Source of the DNA: Nitrospinota bacterium
GTDB lineage: Bacteria; UBA8248
Direction of reading: 5' to 3'
Length of the DNA: 59,429 nucleotides
Assembly (NCBI GenBank): GCA_026706735.1
Contig: JAPOYD010000146.1
Location: 1 to 59,429, forward strand
How positions within the stretch are numbered: position 1 is the stretch's first letter; each line of letters opens with the position of its first letter. Below are positions 8,640 to 18,343 of the stretch, piece by piece. The notes beneath the pieces are model-generated. The model saw only the letters and a program-made list of their open reading frames with translations, was not told the origin of the DNA and did not search any database. The position numbers and the translations under genes are program-made.

Positions 8640-10832
8640 TCAGAACAGGTATTTGACGGTGGCGGAAACGAAGTCGCGGTCACTCGCCTGGTTGTGCCTG
8701 TCGGCGCCGCTGAACATGGTGAAATTGATATCGAAATGCCAGCGGTTGAGATAGCTCGCGCCCAGCCCGAGGGTCACGGCCATCCGATCCTCTATGAACG
8801 GCCCACCCGGGCCGGGGCTGGTTCCCTTCACGTCGTGCTGGAACGACACGCGCGGCGAGATGTTCACCGCGCCGACCGCGTTCAAGTAGGACAGTCGCGC
8901 CAACAGCCGGTAGCCGTAGGAAGTGGAGTCCGCGAATCGATCCAGCGGATCCGCCGGCAGACCCGGGTGCGCACCCGCTGGCGTGGAATGAAACGGATTG
9001 CCGCTGGTCTGCGTGCCCGGCCCCTCAAGGCGGAGTTCGCTCTTGTCCGGCATGTCGTGCACGTACATGAGCGCCGCTTCTGCGACGAACGCCAGGCTGT
9101 CCGCCCCCAGGGTGGGGCCGAACACCTTGGTGGCCGTGGCCTGGATCTGGCTCACGTCGCGCTCGATGTAGCCCTGGACATAAGTTTCGGGCAAGAGGCC
9201 GTTGGGAGCGACCTGGTTCCTGCAATAGGCGAAAGGACTCGTGGGCGCGCAAAACCTTTGGGTCTCAAGGTCGAGGGTGAGCGGCGTCAGGGCGGCGAAG
9301 AAAAGTTCGGCGTCGTCTATCTGCAGGGGCGCGTCCATGCGATAGGAGTATTCCCCCTGCAGTGCCCAGCCCGAGGTGCCGAGCTGCGTGTTGAAGCTCA
9401 CGCCCAGGAGCTTGATGTCTTCGGGGTATTCGACGATGTAGCCCGCCGTCTTCACGTAGCGATCGATGGCAAGAGGGCCGGCTATGCCGCCGATTTGGGC
9501 GGCGACTTGTTTGGCCACCTCGCCGGGGACTCGGCTGGCGACTTGCCTTTGGATCTCCGCCTGAATGACCGCCGGCGGCGTGCCGGGAGGTACGGATGCG
9601 GTGACCGCCTGTGTAACCGCTTGGGTGACGGCTTGGGTGACCGCCGGTGTGACTGCCCGCGCAATCGTCCCCGTAGTTGCGGAACCCCTGGCGACCGCCC
9701 CCAGCGCGAAGAGGCCGTCCTTCACTCCCTGCTCCGTGCCGGTGCGTCCGCTCAGGACGGGCAAACGGCTGTGGTAGTTCACGAAGTAGAAGCCGAATTC
9801 GGTGTTGTTCAAGCCATCAGCGAGGTAGCGCAGCGCGAGCCCCCACTGGCCCGAGTCTTCGGGTTCGTTGTCCCCCCTGCGGTATACGTTCAGAAAATGG
9901 GGGTCGAAGTCCGGCTGCTCTCTCTGGGGCAGGGGCACGAGTGTTCCCGGAGCCGCTGGGCTGGGGATATGGAAACCCCGGAGATCGGCGTTGACCGCCG
10001 CTGTAATGGGACCAAACCCTAGGCCGGTATCTGGTACGGCGCCCCAGCCGAGCACGACCCTCCTTCCGCCCGCGCCGGCGAAGTCGCTCGTCGAGAAGAA
10101 GCTGCCCGGCGGGTCGATCTCGGTCTTGTCCCACTTCACCTGGTAGAAGCCCTCGACGGAGACGTTCTCGTTCAGCGCAGCCGAAACGGAGACCATCGGA
10201 ACCGGCACGAGCCCGTCGCGCAACTCCGCGCCCGGCGTTCTCAGTTTGGTCACGTCGAAGGGGTTGATGACGTTGATGCTGTTCTGGATGAACGTGCTCT
10301 CGCCCCAGCTGATGACGTGATTGCCGAGCCTGAGATCCACCGCTGCGCCGCCCAGGTCGAACGAGCCGGTGAGATAGAGATCGAGCACTTCAAAGTCTTT
10401 TCCGACCAGGTCCTTCGCTTCGGGTGAGAGTTCATGGCGGTCCCGCTCGCCGTTTTCGTTCTCGAAGTCGAAAAACCCGTGCACGCGGGCGAAGGCGCCG
10501 AAGTTGCGGTAGTTCAAGTCGAGCTCGCCGATGAACTTGGACGTGTTGCTGACGATGCCGGTACCGTAGTTGAGGTTGCCGTCGTCGCTGTTGACGGAGG
10601 TCGCCATACCGCCGTTGGATGTGCCGATCAGACGATTGTCTCGATCCTGTGTGCGGACGGTAAAGCCGTGCGAAAGCGTGATGTCGAGGCTGCCCTCAAG
10701 CTCGCCGTGGGTGAAATCCTCCGCACCCGCAGGCGCAGCGCACAAGGCGAAGACCAGGGCAATCGCGCAGGCTGCAAAACGAAGCGAGCGGGAGATGGAT
10801 TCGAAACCGCCCCCCCGGGAGAGGCTGTTCAT
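8640..10832 (-). CDS. DUF1302 domain-containing outer-membrane-type protein
   Basis: GELEGSLDITLSHGFTVRTQDRDNRLIG...LDLNYRNFGAFARVHGFFDFEN...LRLGNHVISWGESTF is characteristic of DUF1302. Start at the second in-frame Met (MNSLSRGGG) judged more likely than 10886. Confidence 0.88.
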   Translation of the reverse strand: MNSLSRGGGFESISRSLRFAACAIALVFALCAAPAGAEDFTHGELEGSLDITLSHGFTVRTQDRDNRLIGTSNGGMATSVNSDDGNLNYGTGIVSNTSKFIGELDLNYRNFGAFARVHGFFDFENENGERDRHELSPEAKDLVGKDFEVLDLYLTGSFDLGGAAVDLRLGNHVISWGESTFIQNSINVINPFDVTKLRTPGAELRDGLVPVPMVSVSAALNENVSVEGFYQVKWDKTEIDPPGSFFSTSDFAGAGGRRVVLGWGAVPDTGLGFGPITAAVNADLRGFHIPSPAAPGTLVPLPQREQPDFDPHFLNVYRRGDNEPEDSGQWGLALRYLADGLNNTEFGFYFVNYHSRLPVLSGRTGTEQGVKDGLFALGAVARGSATTGTIARAVTPAVTQAVTQAVTQAVTASVPPGTPPAVIQAEIQRQVASRVPGEVAKQVAAQIGGIAGPLAIDRYVKTAGYIVEYPEDIKLLGVSFNTQLGTSGWALQGEYSYRMDAPLQIDDAELFFAALTPLTLDLETQRFCAPTSPFAYCRNQVAPNGLLPETYVQGYIERDVSQIQATATKVFGPTLGADSLAFVAEAALMYVHDMPDKSELRLEGPGTQTSGNPFHSTPAGAHPGLPADPLDRFADSTSYGYRLLARLSYLNAVGAVNISPRVSFQHDVKGTSPGPGGPFIEDRMAVTLGLGASYLNRWHFDINFTMFSGADRHNQASDRDFVSATVKYLF

Positions 10833-11144
10833 TGGTCGCCTGACGCGGGTGCGGCGGGCGAAGTGGCTGGAGTGGGCTGGATGCATGCCGAAGGCCTCCC
10901 CCTCTTGCGATCAAGGTTTTTTAAATTCCTGGATATCCACTCGTTCTTTTTTTGATGTGCGCTTTGCAAGATATATTCAACATCTGGACTGAGTCAAGGG
11001 AAAATAAGCGGAATACCGCAGAAAACAGCGTCTCGCGGAGAGATTCACGGATAAAGAGATGAACGCAGGGGCAACGGTCAACTCGCGCCGTTACAAAGGC
11101 GTAAGAGGCGCAGGACTTCTTCTAGCGCCTGCGGAGGTGCGTGA

Positions 11145-12218
11145 TTAGCGAACGCGCGTTCCGTCCGGCTCGAAGAGATAGACGTGCCCGGGGTCGAACG
11201 TGACGTTTAACTGCTCGCCCGCCTTGAATCGATCGCTCGCCTCGACGATCGCGATGGTCGGACGCTCGGCACCGTGCTCGAAGTAGAGCAGCGTGTCCTT
11301 GCCGAGCGGTTCGACGAGCTGGACGTCGCACGAGATGGCGGCTTCCTGGCTTCCCACCACCACGTGCTCGGGCCGCACGCCCAGGGTGTAGTCCCCTGAA
11401 GACACGCCCGCGTAGGCGTCGGGGAGCTTGAACTCGATTCCGGCGCCCGAGAAGGCGGCGGCGCCGTTCGAGCTCTCCACTTTCCCTGCGATGAGGTTCA
11501 TGGACGGGCTGCCGAAGAAATCGGCCACGAAGTAGCTGACCGGGTCGGTGTAGATTTCGAGCGGCGTGCCCACCTGCTCGATGACGCCGTCGCGCATCAC
11601 CACGATGCGGTCGGCCAGCGTCATGGCCTCTTCCTGATCGTGGGTGACGTAGACGAAGGTTTTCTTGAGTTCCTCGTGCAGCCTGTCGATCTCGGCGCGC
11701 ATCTCGCGCCGGAGCTTGGCGTCGAGGCTCGAGAGCGGCTCGTCCAGCAGGAAGGCGGCGGGGTCGGTGATGAGGGTGCGGGCCAGTGCGGCGCGCTGCG
11801 CCTCGCCGCCCGAGCATTCGACAGGCAGCTTGTGGAGGAGGTGTGTGATGCGCACCATGTCCGCCACCTCGCGCACTTTCTGTTTGCGCGTCTCGGGCGG
11901 CACCTTCTTCATGCGCGGGCCGAACTCGATGTTCTCGGCTATCGTCTTGTGCGGGAACAGGGCGTGCGTCTGGAAGACCATGCCGACGCCGCGGTCGCCG
12001 GGGTCGACGTCGTTCACGAGGCGGCCGTCTATGGCGATCTCGCCCGCGGTGGGCTCCTCGAAACCCGCGACCATGCGCAGCGTGGTCGTCTTCCCGCATC
12101 CCGAGGGTCCGACGATGACGACGAACTCGCCTTCCTCGATGGTGAAGTCGAGGTTCTTCACGGCCTCGATGTTCCTGCCGAATACCTTGCGTAAACCCTT
12201 GAGTTCGATTCTCGCCAT
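11145..12218 (-). CDS. Carbohydrate ABC transporter ATP-binding protein (MalK/UgpC-like)
   Basis: Walker A GPSGCGKTT, signature ECSGGEAQRAALAR, Walker B AAFLLDEPLSSLD, C-terminal TOBE region. Confidence 0.95.
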   Translation of the reverse strand: MARIELKGLRKVFGRNIEAVKNLDFTIEEGEFVVIVGPSGCGKTTTLRMVAGFEEPTAGEIAIDGRLVNDVDPGDRGVGMVFQTHALFPHKTIAENIEFGPRMKKVPPETRKQKVREVADMVRITHLLHKLPVECSGGEAQRAALARTLITDPAAFLLDEPLSSLDAKLRREMRAEIDRLHEELKKTFVYVTHDQEEAMTLADRIVVMRDGVIEQVGTPLEIYTDPVSYFVADFFGSPSMNLIAGKVESSNGAAAFSGAGIEFKLPDAYAGVSSGDYTLGVRPEHVVVGSQEAAISCDVQLVEPLGKDTLLYFEHGAERPTIAIVEASDRFKAGEQLNVTFDPGHVYLFEPDGTRVR

Positions 12219-12225
12219 TGTCCTT

Positions 12226-13128
12226 TTACCTCTTCACCATTCCGAAAGTGAAACCTCGCACCAGGTGTTTTCGAATGAAAATGCCGATGATCATGAGCGG
12301 CAGGGTGATCCCCACCGCCAGGGCCGCCTGATGGCCGTAGACGCGGCCTTCGTCGGAGCCTTCGTATTTCGCCAGCTGGACGGGCAGCGTCACCACGTCC
12401 ACCTTCGACAGCATGAGAGAGAGCAGATATTCGCTCCACGTCAGGATGAGGATGAACAGGAACGTCGCCACGATGCCTGAGCGGATGAGCGGGAATACCA
12501 CCTCGCGTATCGCCTGCCACTTGGTTGCTCCCAGAATCTCTGCGGCCTGTTCGATCTCGACGGGCACCTCGTCCACGAAGCTCTTCGTCATCCAGACGGA
12601 ATACGGCAGCGTGGTGATGAAGTAGACGATCACCAGCCCCAGCGCCGTGTCCATCAGATGGATGGCGGAGTAGTAGAGCGTCAGCGGCGCCGCCACCACG
12701 ATGGGCGGAATCATCCTGAGCACAAGGAGCTGAAACATCCGTATCTCCGACAGTATCCGGTATCGCGAGACCCCGTAGGCCAGGATTGCGCCGAAGGCGA
12801 CCGAAAGAGCGGTGGCGGTGATGGCGATGTAGAGGCTGTTCCAGAGCGCCTGCCAGGGTTTGTTGGCCGAGGCCGACTCGTAGCGTGCGGTCTGCGTTTT
12901 TTCCTCCGTAGCGGTTCGGGGGCTCTCAGGCCTGCCCCAGACCGCCTGGTAGTTGACCCAGGAGGCCTCCTTCGACCAGTAGACCGGCGGCCAGGCGTGC
13001 CATTCCCAGTCGGGCTTGAACGAGGTGGAAACGATCCAGAAAATCGGGAACGCCACTATCACTGACCAGATGAACAGCATGGCGTAGCGGAATATGGTGA
13101 ACAGGCGCGCCTTCGTGACTCGGTTCAT
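12226..13128 (-). CDS. Carbohydrate ABC transporter permease (MalG-like)
   Basis: EQAAEILGATKWQAIREVVFPLIRSGIVA EAA-loop motif; TM segments; adjacent to ATPase. Confidence 0.93.
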   Translation of the reverse strand: MNRVTKARLFTIFRYAMLFIWSVIVAFPIFWIVSTSFKPDWEWHAWPPVYWSKEASWVNYQAVWGRPESPRTATEEKTQTARYESASANKPWQALWNSLYIAITATALSVAFGAILAYGVSRYRILSEIRMFQLLVLRMIPPIVVAAPLTLYYSAIHLMDTALGLVIVYFITTLPYSVWMTKSFVDEVPVEIEQAAEILGATKWQAIREVVFPLIRSGIVATFLFILILTWSEYLLSLMLSKVDVVTLPVQLAKYEGSDEGRVYGHQAALAVGITLPLMIIGIFIRKHLVRGFTFGMVKR

Positions 13129-13130
13129 GC

Positions 13131-14093
13131 CTAGGCCTCCGTGCGCGACGTTTCATGCAGGGCGTCGAGCGCCCTCTTCTCGCGGCGCAGCACGTAGATC
13201 GCCGTGAGAACGATGAATATCATGATGACCATGACGACGTAGGACATCGCCGCGCCCTTCGATATGTCGAACGACACCCAGGTCGTGAAATAGAGATAGA
13301 TGGGTATGGTTTCCGTGGCGGTGCCCGGCCCTCCCTGGATGAGGCCCCACGTTTTGGGAAACTCCGCCATGGCCTCCAGAAAGCGCAGGATGAGCGCCAG
13401 GAATATGACGGGTCTAAGGAGCGGAAGCTGTATCTCGCGGAAAATCTGCAAGCGGCTCGCCCCCAGGATCCGGGCGGCCTCAACAGGCTCTGTCGGTAGT
13501 GAGGAGAGGCCCGCCAGCATGATGATGAAGACGAAAGGCGTCCAGTTCCATACTTCCAGCAGGATGATCGTAAAAATGGCGAAATTGGGATTTGAGAGCC
13601 AAGTGAATTTCGAGAGGTCTCCCGGCAGGAAGTAGCTCAAGAATCCGTTGATGGGTCCTTTTTCATACAAGAGCATGTCGGCGGTGTAGGCGATCACCAC
13701 CGGCACCGTCAGCATCGGGAGGATGAAGAGAATATAGAAGAACGCCTGCCCCTTGAAGGGCCTGTACATCAGCAGCGCCAGCGCGAAACCGCAGATGAAG
13801 CAACCCAGCGTCGAGAGGCCCGCGAACAGGAGCGAACGCCCCATGGCATTCCAGAAACGCTCCTCGCCCAGGACCTCCTGAAACAACTCCAGCCCCACGT
13901 ATTCCGCGTCGAACCAGGTGGAGAGATAGACCGTCCAGGAATGGAACGAAAAATATATCTGCAGGAGAAATACCGGCATCAGGAACAGGAACAGGAGGAT
14001 CAGCGGAGAGAGCACGCTCCATTTGAATACGCGCACGCCGCGGGCGCGCGTGGAGCGCCTACCCTTGGGCTGCGCAATGGTGGCCGTCGCCAT
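13131..14093 (-). CDS. Sugar ABC transporter permease (MalF-like)
   Basis: EPVEAARILGASRLQIFREIQLPLLRPVI EAA-loop motif; TM segments. Confidence 0.93.
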   Translation of the reverse strand: MATATIAQPKGRRSTRARGVRVFKWSVLSPLILLFLFLMPVFLLQIYFSFHSWTVYLSTWFDAEYVGLELFQEVLGEERFWNAMGRSLLFAGLSTLGCFICGFALALLMYRPFKGQAFFYILFILPMLTVPVVIAYTADMLLYEKGPINGFLSYFLPGDLSKFTWLSNPNFAIFTIILLEVWNWTPFVFIIMLAGLSSLPTEPVEAARILGASRLQIFREIQLPLLRPVIFLALILRFLEAMAEFPKTWGLIQGGPGTATETIPIYLYFTTWVSFDISKGAAMSYVVMVIMIFIVLTAIYVLRREKRALDALHETSRTEA

Positions 14094-14258
14094 TCAAAAG
14101 ACTCCTGCAGTATCGAATGAATCGGAGCGTTCGCCGGGAAACATCCGGAAGCGATTATCGCGTCGGCGGCCGGGGCGGGCGATACCCCGCCGGCCCCGGC
14201 CATCGAAACATGAAACCTCCTCCCCGATGCCGCGGCCCCGGGGAGAGAAGGTTCGTTC

Positions 14259-15710
14259 TTACATAGGCTTGTCCACCTTCGGCATCATGGCCTTGTAGAA
14301 GGGGAGTTCCCTCTTGAGCTTGCGCTTGCCGACCTTGCGGATGATCTTGGCCCATTCTTTCTGGATGTCGCCCATGACCTTCTTGGCGCCCTTCTTGCGG
14401 CCCGCGTAGGCCTCGGAGAGGTTGCGGTCGACGACTTCCTTGAACTCCTGGTAGCCGGTCACGTACGGCGGCGGGCATGTGACGAGGAGGTTGTCCTCCA
14501 CGGACTTGATGCCCGCCTTGGTGTAGACCTTCGTCACCTGCGGATCGGTCATGTGCTTGGGATGCCAGGGGTCGTGGAAGGTGAACTTCGGATGGCCCAC
14601 AACCTCGGCGCTGTTCTTGTAGGTGCTCATGTACATCGCCCATGCCACGGCCTGTTTCTTGCGCGGGCTGTGCCGGTTCACGACCATGCCCATCACGGGC
14701 GCAGAGAAGGCGCGGTGGATGAGCCTGCCGGAGAATTTGGAACCCGGCACCAGGCCGTAATGCCACATGCCCCTGGTCTTCGTCCCCGCCGTCGGGCTTT
14801 CGATGGCCGCGATAATCCCGTCCCAGTACTGGCAGGAGAAAATCTTGCCGTTACGGATCCGGGGGATCATCTGCGGCGAACCCCAGGCGCCCGCCTCGGG
14901 GTGGGAAACCTGCTTGCGCGCAAGCCAGGTGTCGAATGCGTATTCGGCCGCAGGCGTGTTCAGCGTGGGGTTGGCGTCGTCGTCGAACGGGAAGCCTCCC
15001 GCGCTGTAGAGATACATCCAGTACCAGAAGCTGCTGTTCGCCTTGTCGCGCAGGCCGCCGAAGCCGTAGAGCTCCTTGTCGGGCCTGTGGAAGTGCTTCA
15101 TGATCTCGAGTTCGTCTTCCCAGGTGACCGGCCACGCGAGTTTCTTGCCGTGCTTGTCGGCGAAGGCCTTGCGCTCATCGGGGTTGTCGAACAGGTCCTT
15201 GCGGATGAACTGCGGGCAGACGTTGCCATCCGTGGGCATCGCGTAGGTCTTGCCCTGGTACGTCATGAAGGTCTCGAAGTTACCCACCATCTTCAGGTCG
15301 AAGCCGGCGGCCTTCATGTAGTCGTCGAGGGGCTCGAGCATTCCCGCCGCCACGAGGGAGGGAATCATCATGGACTCGACGTGGAAGATGTCGAACTTGC
15401 CCGAACGCGTGATGGCCTCGGCCATGGCGCGCTGGGGAATCTGCAGGTTGGGAACGTCACTCACCTTGTCCATGGAGATGCCGGTGGCTTTGTTGAATTC
15501 GCGGTTGAGGTCCGGGTAGTTGCGCCAGTAGAGGCCCCACATCATTCCGTTCAGCTTGGCGCCGCCCAGCTTCTTGCCTGCCTTGATGACGGCGTCCTCC
15601 TCGGGCCCGGCTTGCGCTTTGCCCGCGCCGCCAAGAACGGCTGGACCCGCCACGGCGGTGGCCAGACCGGCCTTGAGGAGGCTTCTTCTTTTGATCTGCT
15701 TCTCGCTCAT
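14259..15710 (-). CDS. Extracellular solute-binding protein (family 1), probable Tat signal
   Basis: MSEKQIKRRSLLKAGLATAVAGPAVLGGAGKAQA Tat-like leader; next to ABC permeases; FDIFHVESMMIPSLVAAGMLEPLDDYMKAAG. Confidence 0.9.
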   Translation of the reverse strand: MSEKQIKRRSLLKAGLATAVAGPAVLGGAGKAQAGPEEDAVIKAGKKLGGAKLNGMMWGLYWRNYPDLNREFNKATGISMDKVSDVPNLQIPQRAMAEAITRSGKFDIFHVESMMIPSLVAAGMLEPLDDYMKAAGFDLKMVGNFETFMTYQGKTYAMPTDGNVCPQFIRKDLFDNPDERKAFADKHGKKLAWPVTWEDELEIMKHFHRPDKELYGFGGLRDKANSSFWYWMYLYSAGGFPFDDDANPTLNTPAAEYAFDTWLARKQVSHPEAGAWGSPQMIPRIRNGKIFSCQYWDGIIAAIESPTAGTKTRGMWHYGLVPGSKFSGRLIHRAFSAPVMGMVVNRHSPRKKQAVAWAMYMSTYKNSAEVVGHPKFTFHDPWHPKHMTDPQVTKVYTKAGIKSVEDNLLVTCPPPYVTGYQEFKEVVDRNLSEAYAGRKKGAKKVMGDIQKEWAKIIRKVGKRKLKRELPFYKAMMPKVDKPM

Positions 15711-15954
15711 CGGGGTGTTCCTCCTTCATTCTTGGGGTGACCGAGAGGGTGAATGGAATCCGCATCTTGCGCCCATCACTTGATGAAACGCCAGGCAACG
15801 GATGGATAAATCCATCCCCTCAGCCCATATATCTAGTTCATGATGACTAGGTAACAGCGCATTGTATGGAAGCGTTGATTTTTGTCAACAGGGGAGACGT
15901 TGCATGTTCCCATAGTTACGGACTGTGGACGACGGGGCATTCAAACGAGAGGAG

Positions 15955-16002
15955 AAAAATAAAAACGCCCTCCCCGGCGTGGTCCCAGAGCCGGAGAGGG
16001 CG
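15955..16002 (-). terminator. Rho-independent terminator downstream of the USP gene
   Basis: On the minus strand: cgccctctccggctctgggaccacgccggggagggcg followed by tttttattttt. Confidence 0.88.
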
Positions 16003-16022
16003 ATTCTGTCAGTGGATTTGGT

Positions 16023-16538
16023 CTAGTCTCCACTCGCCTCCGCAGCTTCTATTTCCTCCAGTTTCTTGAGCGCCACCTTGTCCCTCAGCAGAAAGACCGG
16101 ACAGGGCGCGCGCCTCAAGACCTGCTCGGAGACGCTGCCGATCAAAAAGCGGCTCACCATGTTGTGCCCGTGCGTTCCCATGACGAGGAGGTCGAAATCC
16201 CCCGTGTCGGCGAACTGCACGATCTCCTTCACGGGTTCGCCGAAAACGACGAGCGTCTCGATGGGCACGGCCGATTCGACCTGTTTCGTCATCACGTCGA
16301 GATTGCTCTGCAGCTCGACGCGCGTGTCCTCGAGCAGGCGGCTCGGAGAGATGGTGCCCACGAGCTCCGCGCCATAGCCGCCGTATTTCGCCGCGTAATC
16401 GGGGTTTCTGGCCACGTGGATGGCCATGACTTCCGCGTTGCGGTTCTCCCCGATCTCCGCCGCGACCTTCAGGACGCCTCTGCTCAGTTCAGAGAAATCT
16501 ACGGCTGCCAGTACTTTCTTGGGATCGTATATTCGCAT
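16023..16538 (-). CDS. Universal stress protein
   Basis: MRIYDPKKVLAAVDFSELSRGVLKVAAEIG...DLLVMGTHGHNMVSRFLIGSVSEQVLRRAPCPVFLLR (G-x2-G-x9-G-S/T type USP motif). Confidence 0.93.
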   Translation of the reverse strand: MRIYDPKKVLAAVDFSELSRGVLKVAAEIGENRNAEVMAIHVARNPDYAAKYGGYGAELVGTISPSRLLEDTRVELQSNLDVMTKQVESAVPIETLVVFGEPVKEIVQFADTGDFDLLVMGTHGHNMVSRFLIGSVSEQVLRRAPCPVFLLRDKVALKKLEEIEAAEASGD

Positions 16539-16589
16539 GGCGTCTCCCTCCGATATGAAGATATGCGATGTGTCCGTCCGTGCACCAAG

Positions 16590-16620
16590 CAAAAAGCGGA
16601 GCCTTCGGAGGCCCCGCTTT
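16590..16620 (-). terminator. Hairpin terminator candidate downstream of the quinone reductase gene
   Basis: AAAGCGGaGCCTtcggAGGCcCCGCTTT stem; on the minus strand it is followed by TTTTTGC. It lies about 220 nt after the CDS end. Confidence 0.6.
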
Positions 16621-16839
16621 CAGGATCGTTCTTGTTTTTCCACCTGCGCCTTGCTTCAACTGGCGGTGGCCGTCCAGATACCTTGCGCCGGCTATCCTTT
16701 GACATCCCCCGAGAGGCCGGCGCGCTGCTTCAGGGGACTAGACTCCATCACTCCATCAACCCCCTATGGTCTGATTCAAATATAGGCCCTCGCGCCTCAT
16801 CTTTCAAGAAGATTCCGCGCTCAAGCGGCCCCGACCGCC

Positions 16840-17823
16840 TCAATCGATATCCACCACCACGTTCCCGACGTTCGCGAAATTCTCCATGATCTCATGCGCG
16901 GCGGCGGTGTCCTCGAGGGAATAACGCGCGCCGATGTGGTGGGTGAGCGCCCCCGTCCCGCACGCGGCGTTGATGTCCGCGCAGGCCTGGGCGATGGCCG
17001 CGTCCGGCATGGTGTAGACGAACACCATGCGGATGGCCGTGTTCTCGGGCATCATCTGGTACCAGGGCAGGGCCGGCTCGGGAACGCGCGTGGAGCCGTA
17101 GGCCGCGACGGTCCCGTTTCCCTTGAGCACCTTTCGGGTGACTTCCAGGTTCTCGCCGAAATCCACCTCGCAGATCCTGTCCACCCCTGCTCCGCCTGTG
17201 ATCTCCAGAATGCGCTCCGCCGCGCCCTCCTCGCGGTAGTTCACCACGTGGTCCGCGCCCGCATCGAGCGCGATCTCCGCTTTTTCATCGTTGCTGACTG
17301 TGGCGATGACGATGGCGCCGCCCCACTTGCCGAGTTGAACGCCGTAGCGCCCCACCGCTCCCGCTCCGCCGGTGACGAGCGCGGTCTGCCCCGCGATCGG
17401 CCCGTCGAGAAAAAGCGCCCTGTGAGCCGTCATGGCCGGGATCGCCAGACACGCGCCCTGGGCGAAATCCACCGAATCCGCCAGCGGCACCGCCTGTCGC
17501 CCGGGCAGGACGATGAACTCGGCCGCCGTGCCGTAAGGCCTTTGCCACTGGCCGTTGAACACCCAGACGCGCTCGCCCACGCGGGCGGCGTCCACGCCCT
17601 CGCCCACGCTCTCGATGACGCCCGCGCCGTCCGAGTGCGGGATGACCCTCGGCCAGCGCATCTCGCCGCGGGAACCCAGGCGCGCCTTGTAGTCCGAGGG
17701 ATTGGCGCCCGAGGCATGGAGGCGCACGCGCACCTCGCCGGAGCCTGGTTCGGGGGTCTCGATTTCGCCGAATTTCAACACCTCTTTCGCCGGGCCATAC
17801 GCTTCATACCAGACGGCTCGCAT
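16840..17823 (-). CDS. NADPH:quinone reductase / zinc-type alcohol dehydrogenase-like protein
   Basis: MRAVWYEAYGPAKEVLKFGEIETPEPGSGEVRVRLHASGANPSDYKAR; ALVTGGAGAVGRYGVQLGKWGGA nucleotide-binding motif. Confidence 0.93.
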   Translation of the reverse strand: MRAVWYEAYGPAKEVLKFGEIETPEPGSGEVRVRLHASGANPSDYKARLGSRGEMRWPRVIPHSDGAGVIESVGEGVDAARVGERVWVFNGQWQRPYGTAAEFIVLPGRQAVPLADSVDFAQGACLAIPAMTAHRALFLDGPIAGQTALVTGGAGAVGRYGVQLGKWGGAIVIATVSNDEKAEIALDAGADHVVNYREEGAAERILEITGGAGVDRICEVDFGENLEVTRKVLKGNGTVAAYGSTRVPEPALPWYQMMPENTAIRMVFVYTMPDAAIAQACADINAACGTGALTHHIGARYSLEDTAAAHEIMENFANVGNVVVDID

Positions 17824-17962
17824 ACTCTCTCCTTCAAGTGGTTCTATCGTTTGGAATCAAAATCAACCTGTTACGCTTTCGCCATGTTCTCCCGTAGGGG
17901 ACAAAAATGGGGTTGTTGAAACAGTCCCTTAAGGTCTCTTGCCCCCAATCGAGAGTGTTCAC

Positions 17963-18094
17963 CGTCATTCCGGCGCATGCCGGAATCCAGAGCAGACGGG
18001 GATACCGAATCGCAGGACAACCAGGAAAAACGATAAAGCGAAAAGACAAATACAAAAGCAAAGTCCCTGGATTCCGGCATGCGCCGGAATGACG
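17963..18094. repeat. Composite ATTCCGGC hairpin repeat (copy 2)
   Basis: gtcATTCCGGCGCATGCCGGAATccag (17967-17986) ... ctggATTCCGGCATGCGCCGGAATgac (18071-18090). Confidence 0.9.
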
Positions 18095-18115
18095 ATCAAA
18101 ACCGCATCGCCTCTT

Positions 18116-18143
18116 GTAGGGACAGGTCGCGACCTGTCCCTAC
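18116..18143. repeat. Perfect 28-bp palindrome GTAGGGACAGGTCGCGACCTGTCCCTAC
   Basis: Identical copy at 26257-26284. Confidence 0.95.
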
Positions 18144-18159
18144 GGCCTCCCCCCCCTTA

Positions 18160-18207
18160 CTGCATACGCCGAATCACGAAACCGGAGTTTTTTCAACAAC
18201 CCCATAT
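18160..18207. repeat. TIR-like repeat (copy 2)
   Basis: ctgcatacgccgaatcacgaaaccggagttttttcaacaacccc; inverted partner at about 17909 (ggggttgttgaaacagtccc). Confidence 0.8.
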
Positions 18208-18343
18208 ATGCGTCACGAGCGCAGGAGGTCGGTCGTCCGGGAGAGACGCAGGTCTGCGCCCCCTGCAAAAATTCATGCGAAACGAATCCCGCCGCCAAGC
18301 CGGAACGCGACCATCCTCAATGAAAACGCCGCCAAAAAAAACC

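Noticed and set aside
7369-10022. Long plus-strand ORFs (461 and 442 aa) opposite DUF1329/DUF1302
   Set aside because: Antisense shadows typical of GC-rich genomes.
17900-18330. Possible CRISPR array from clustered palindromes
   Set aside because: Repeats are not regularly spaced, differ in family and orientation, and there are no cas genes.
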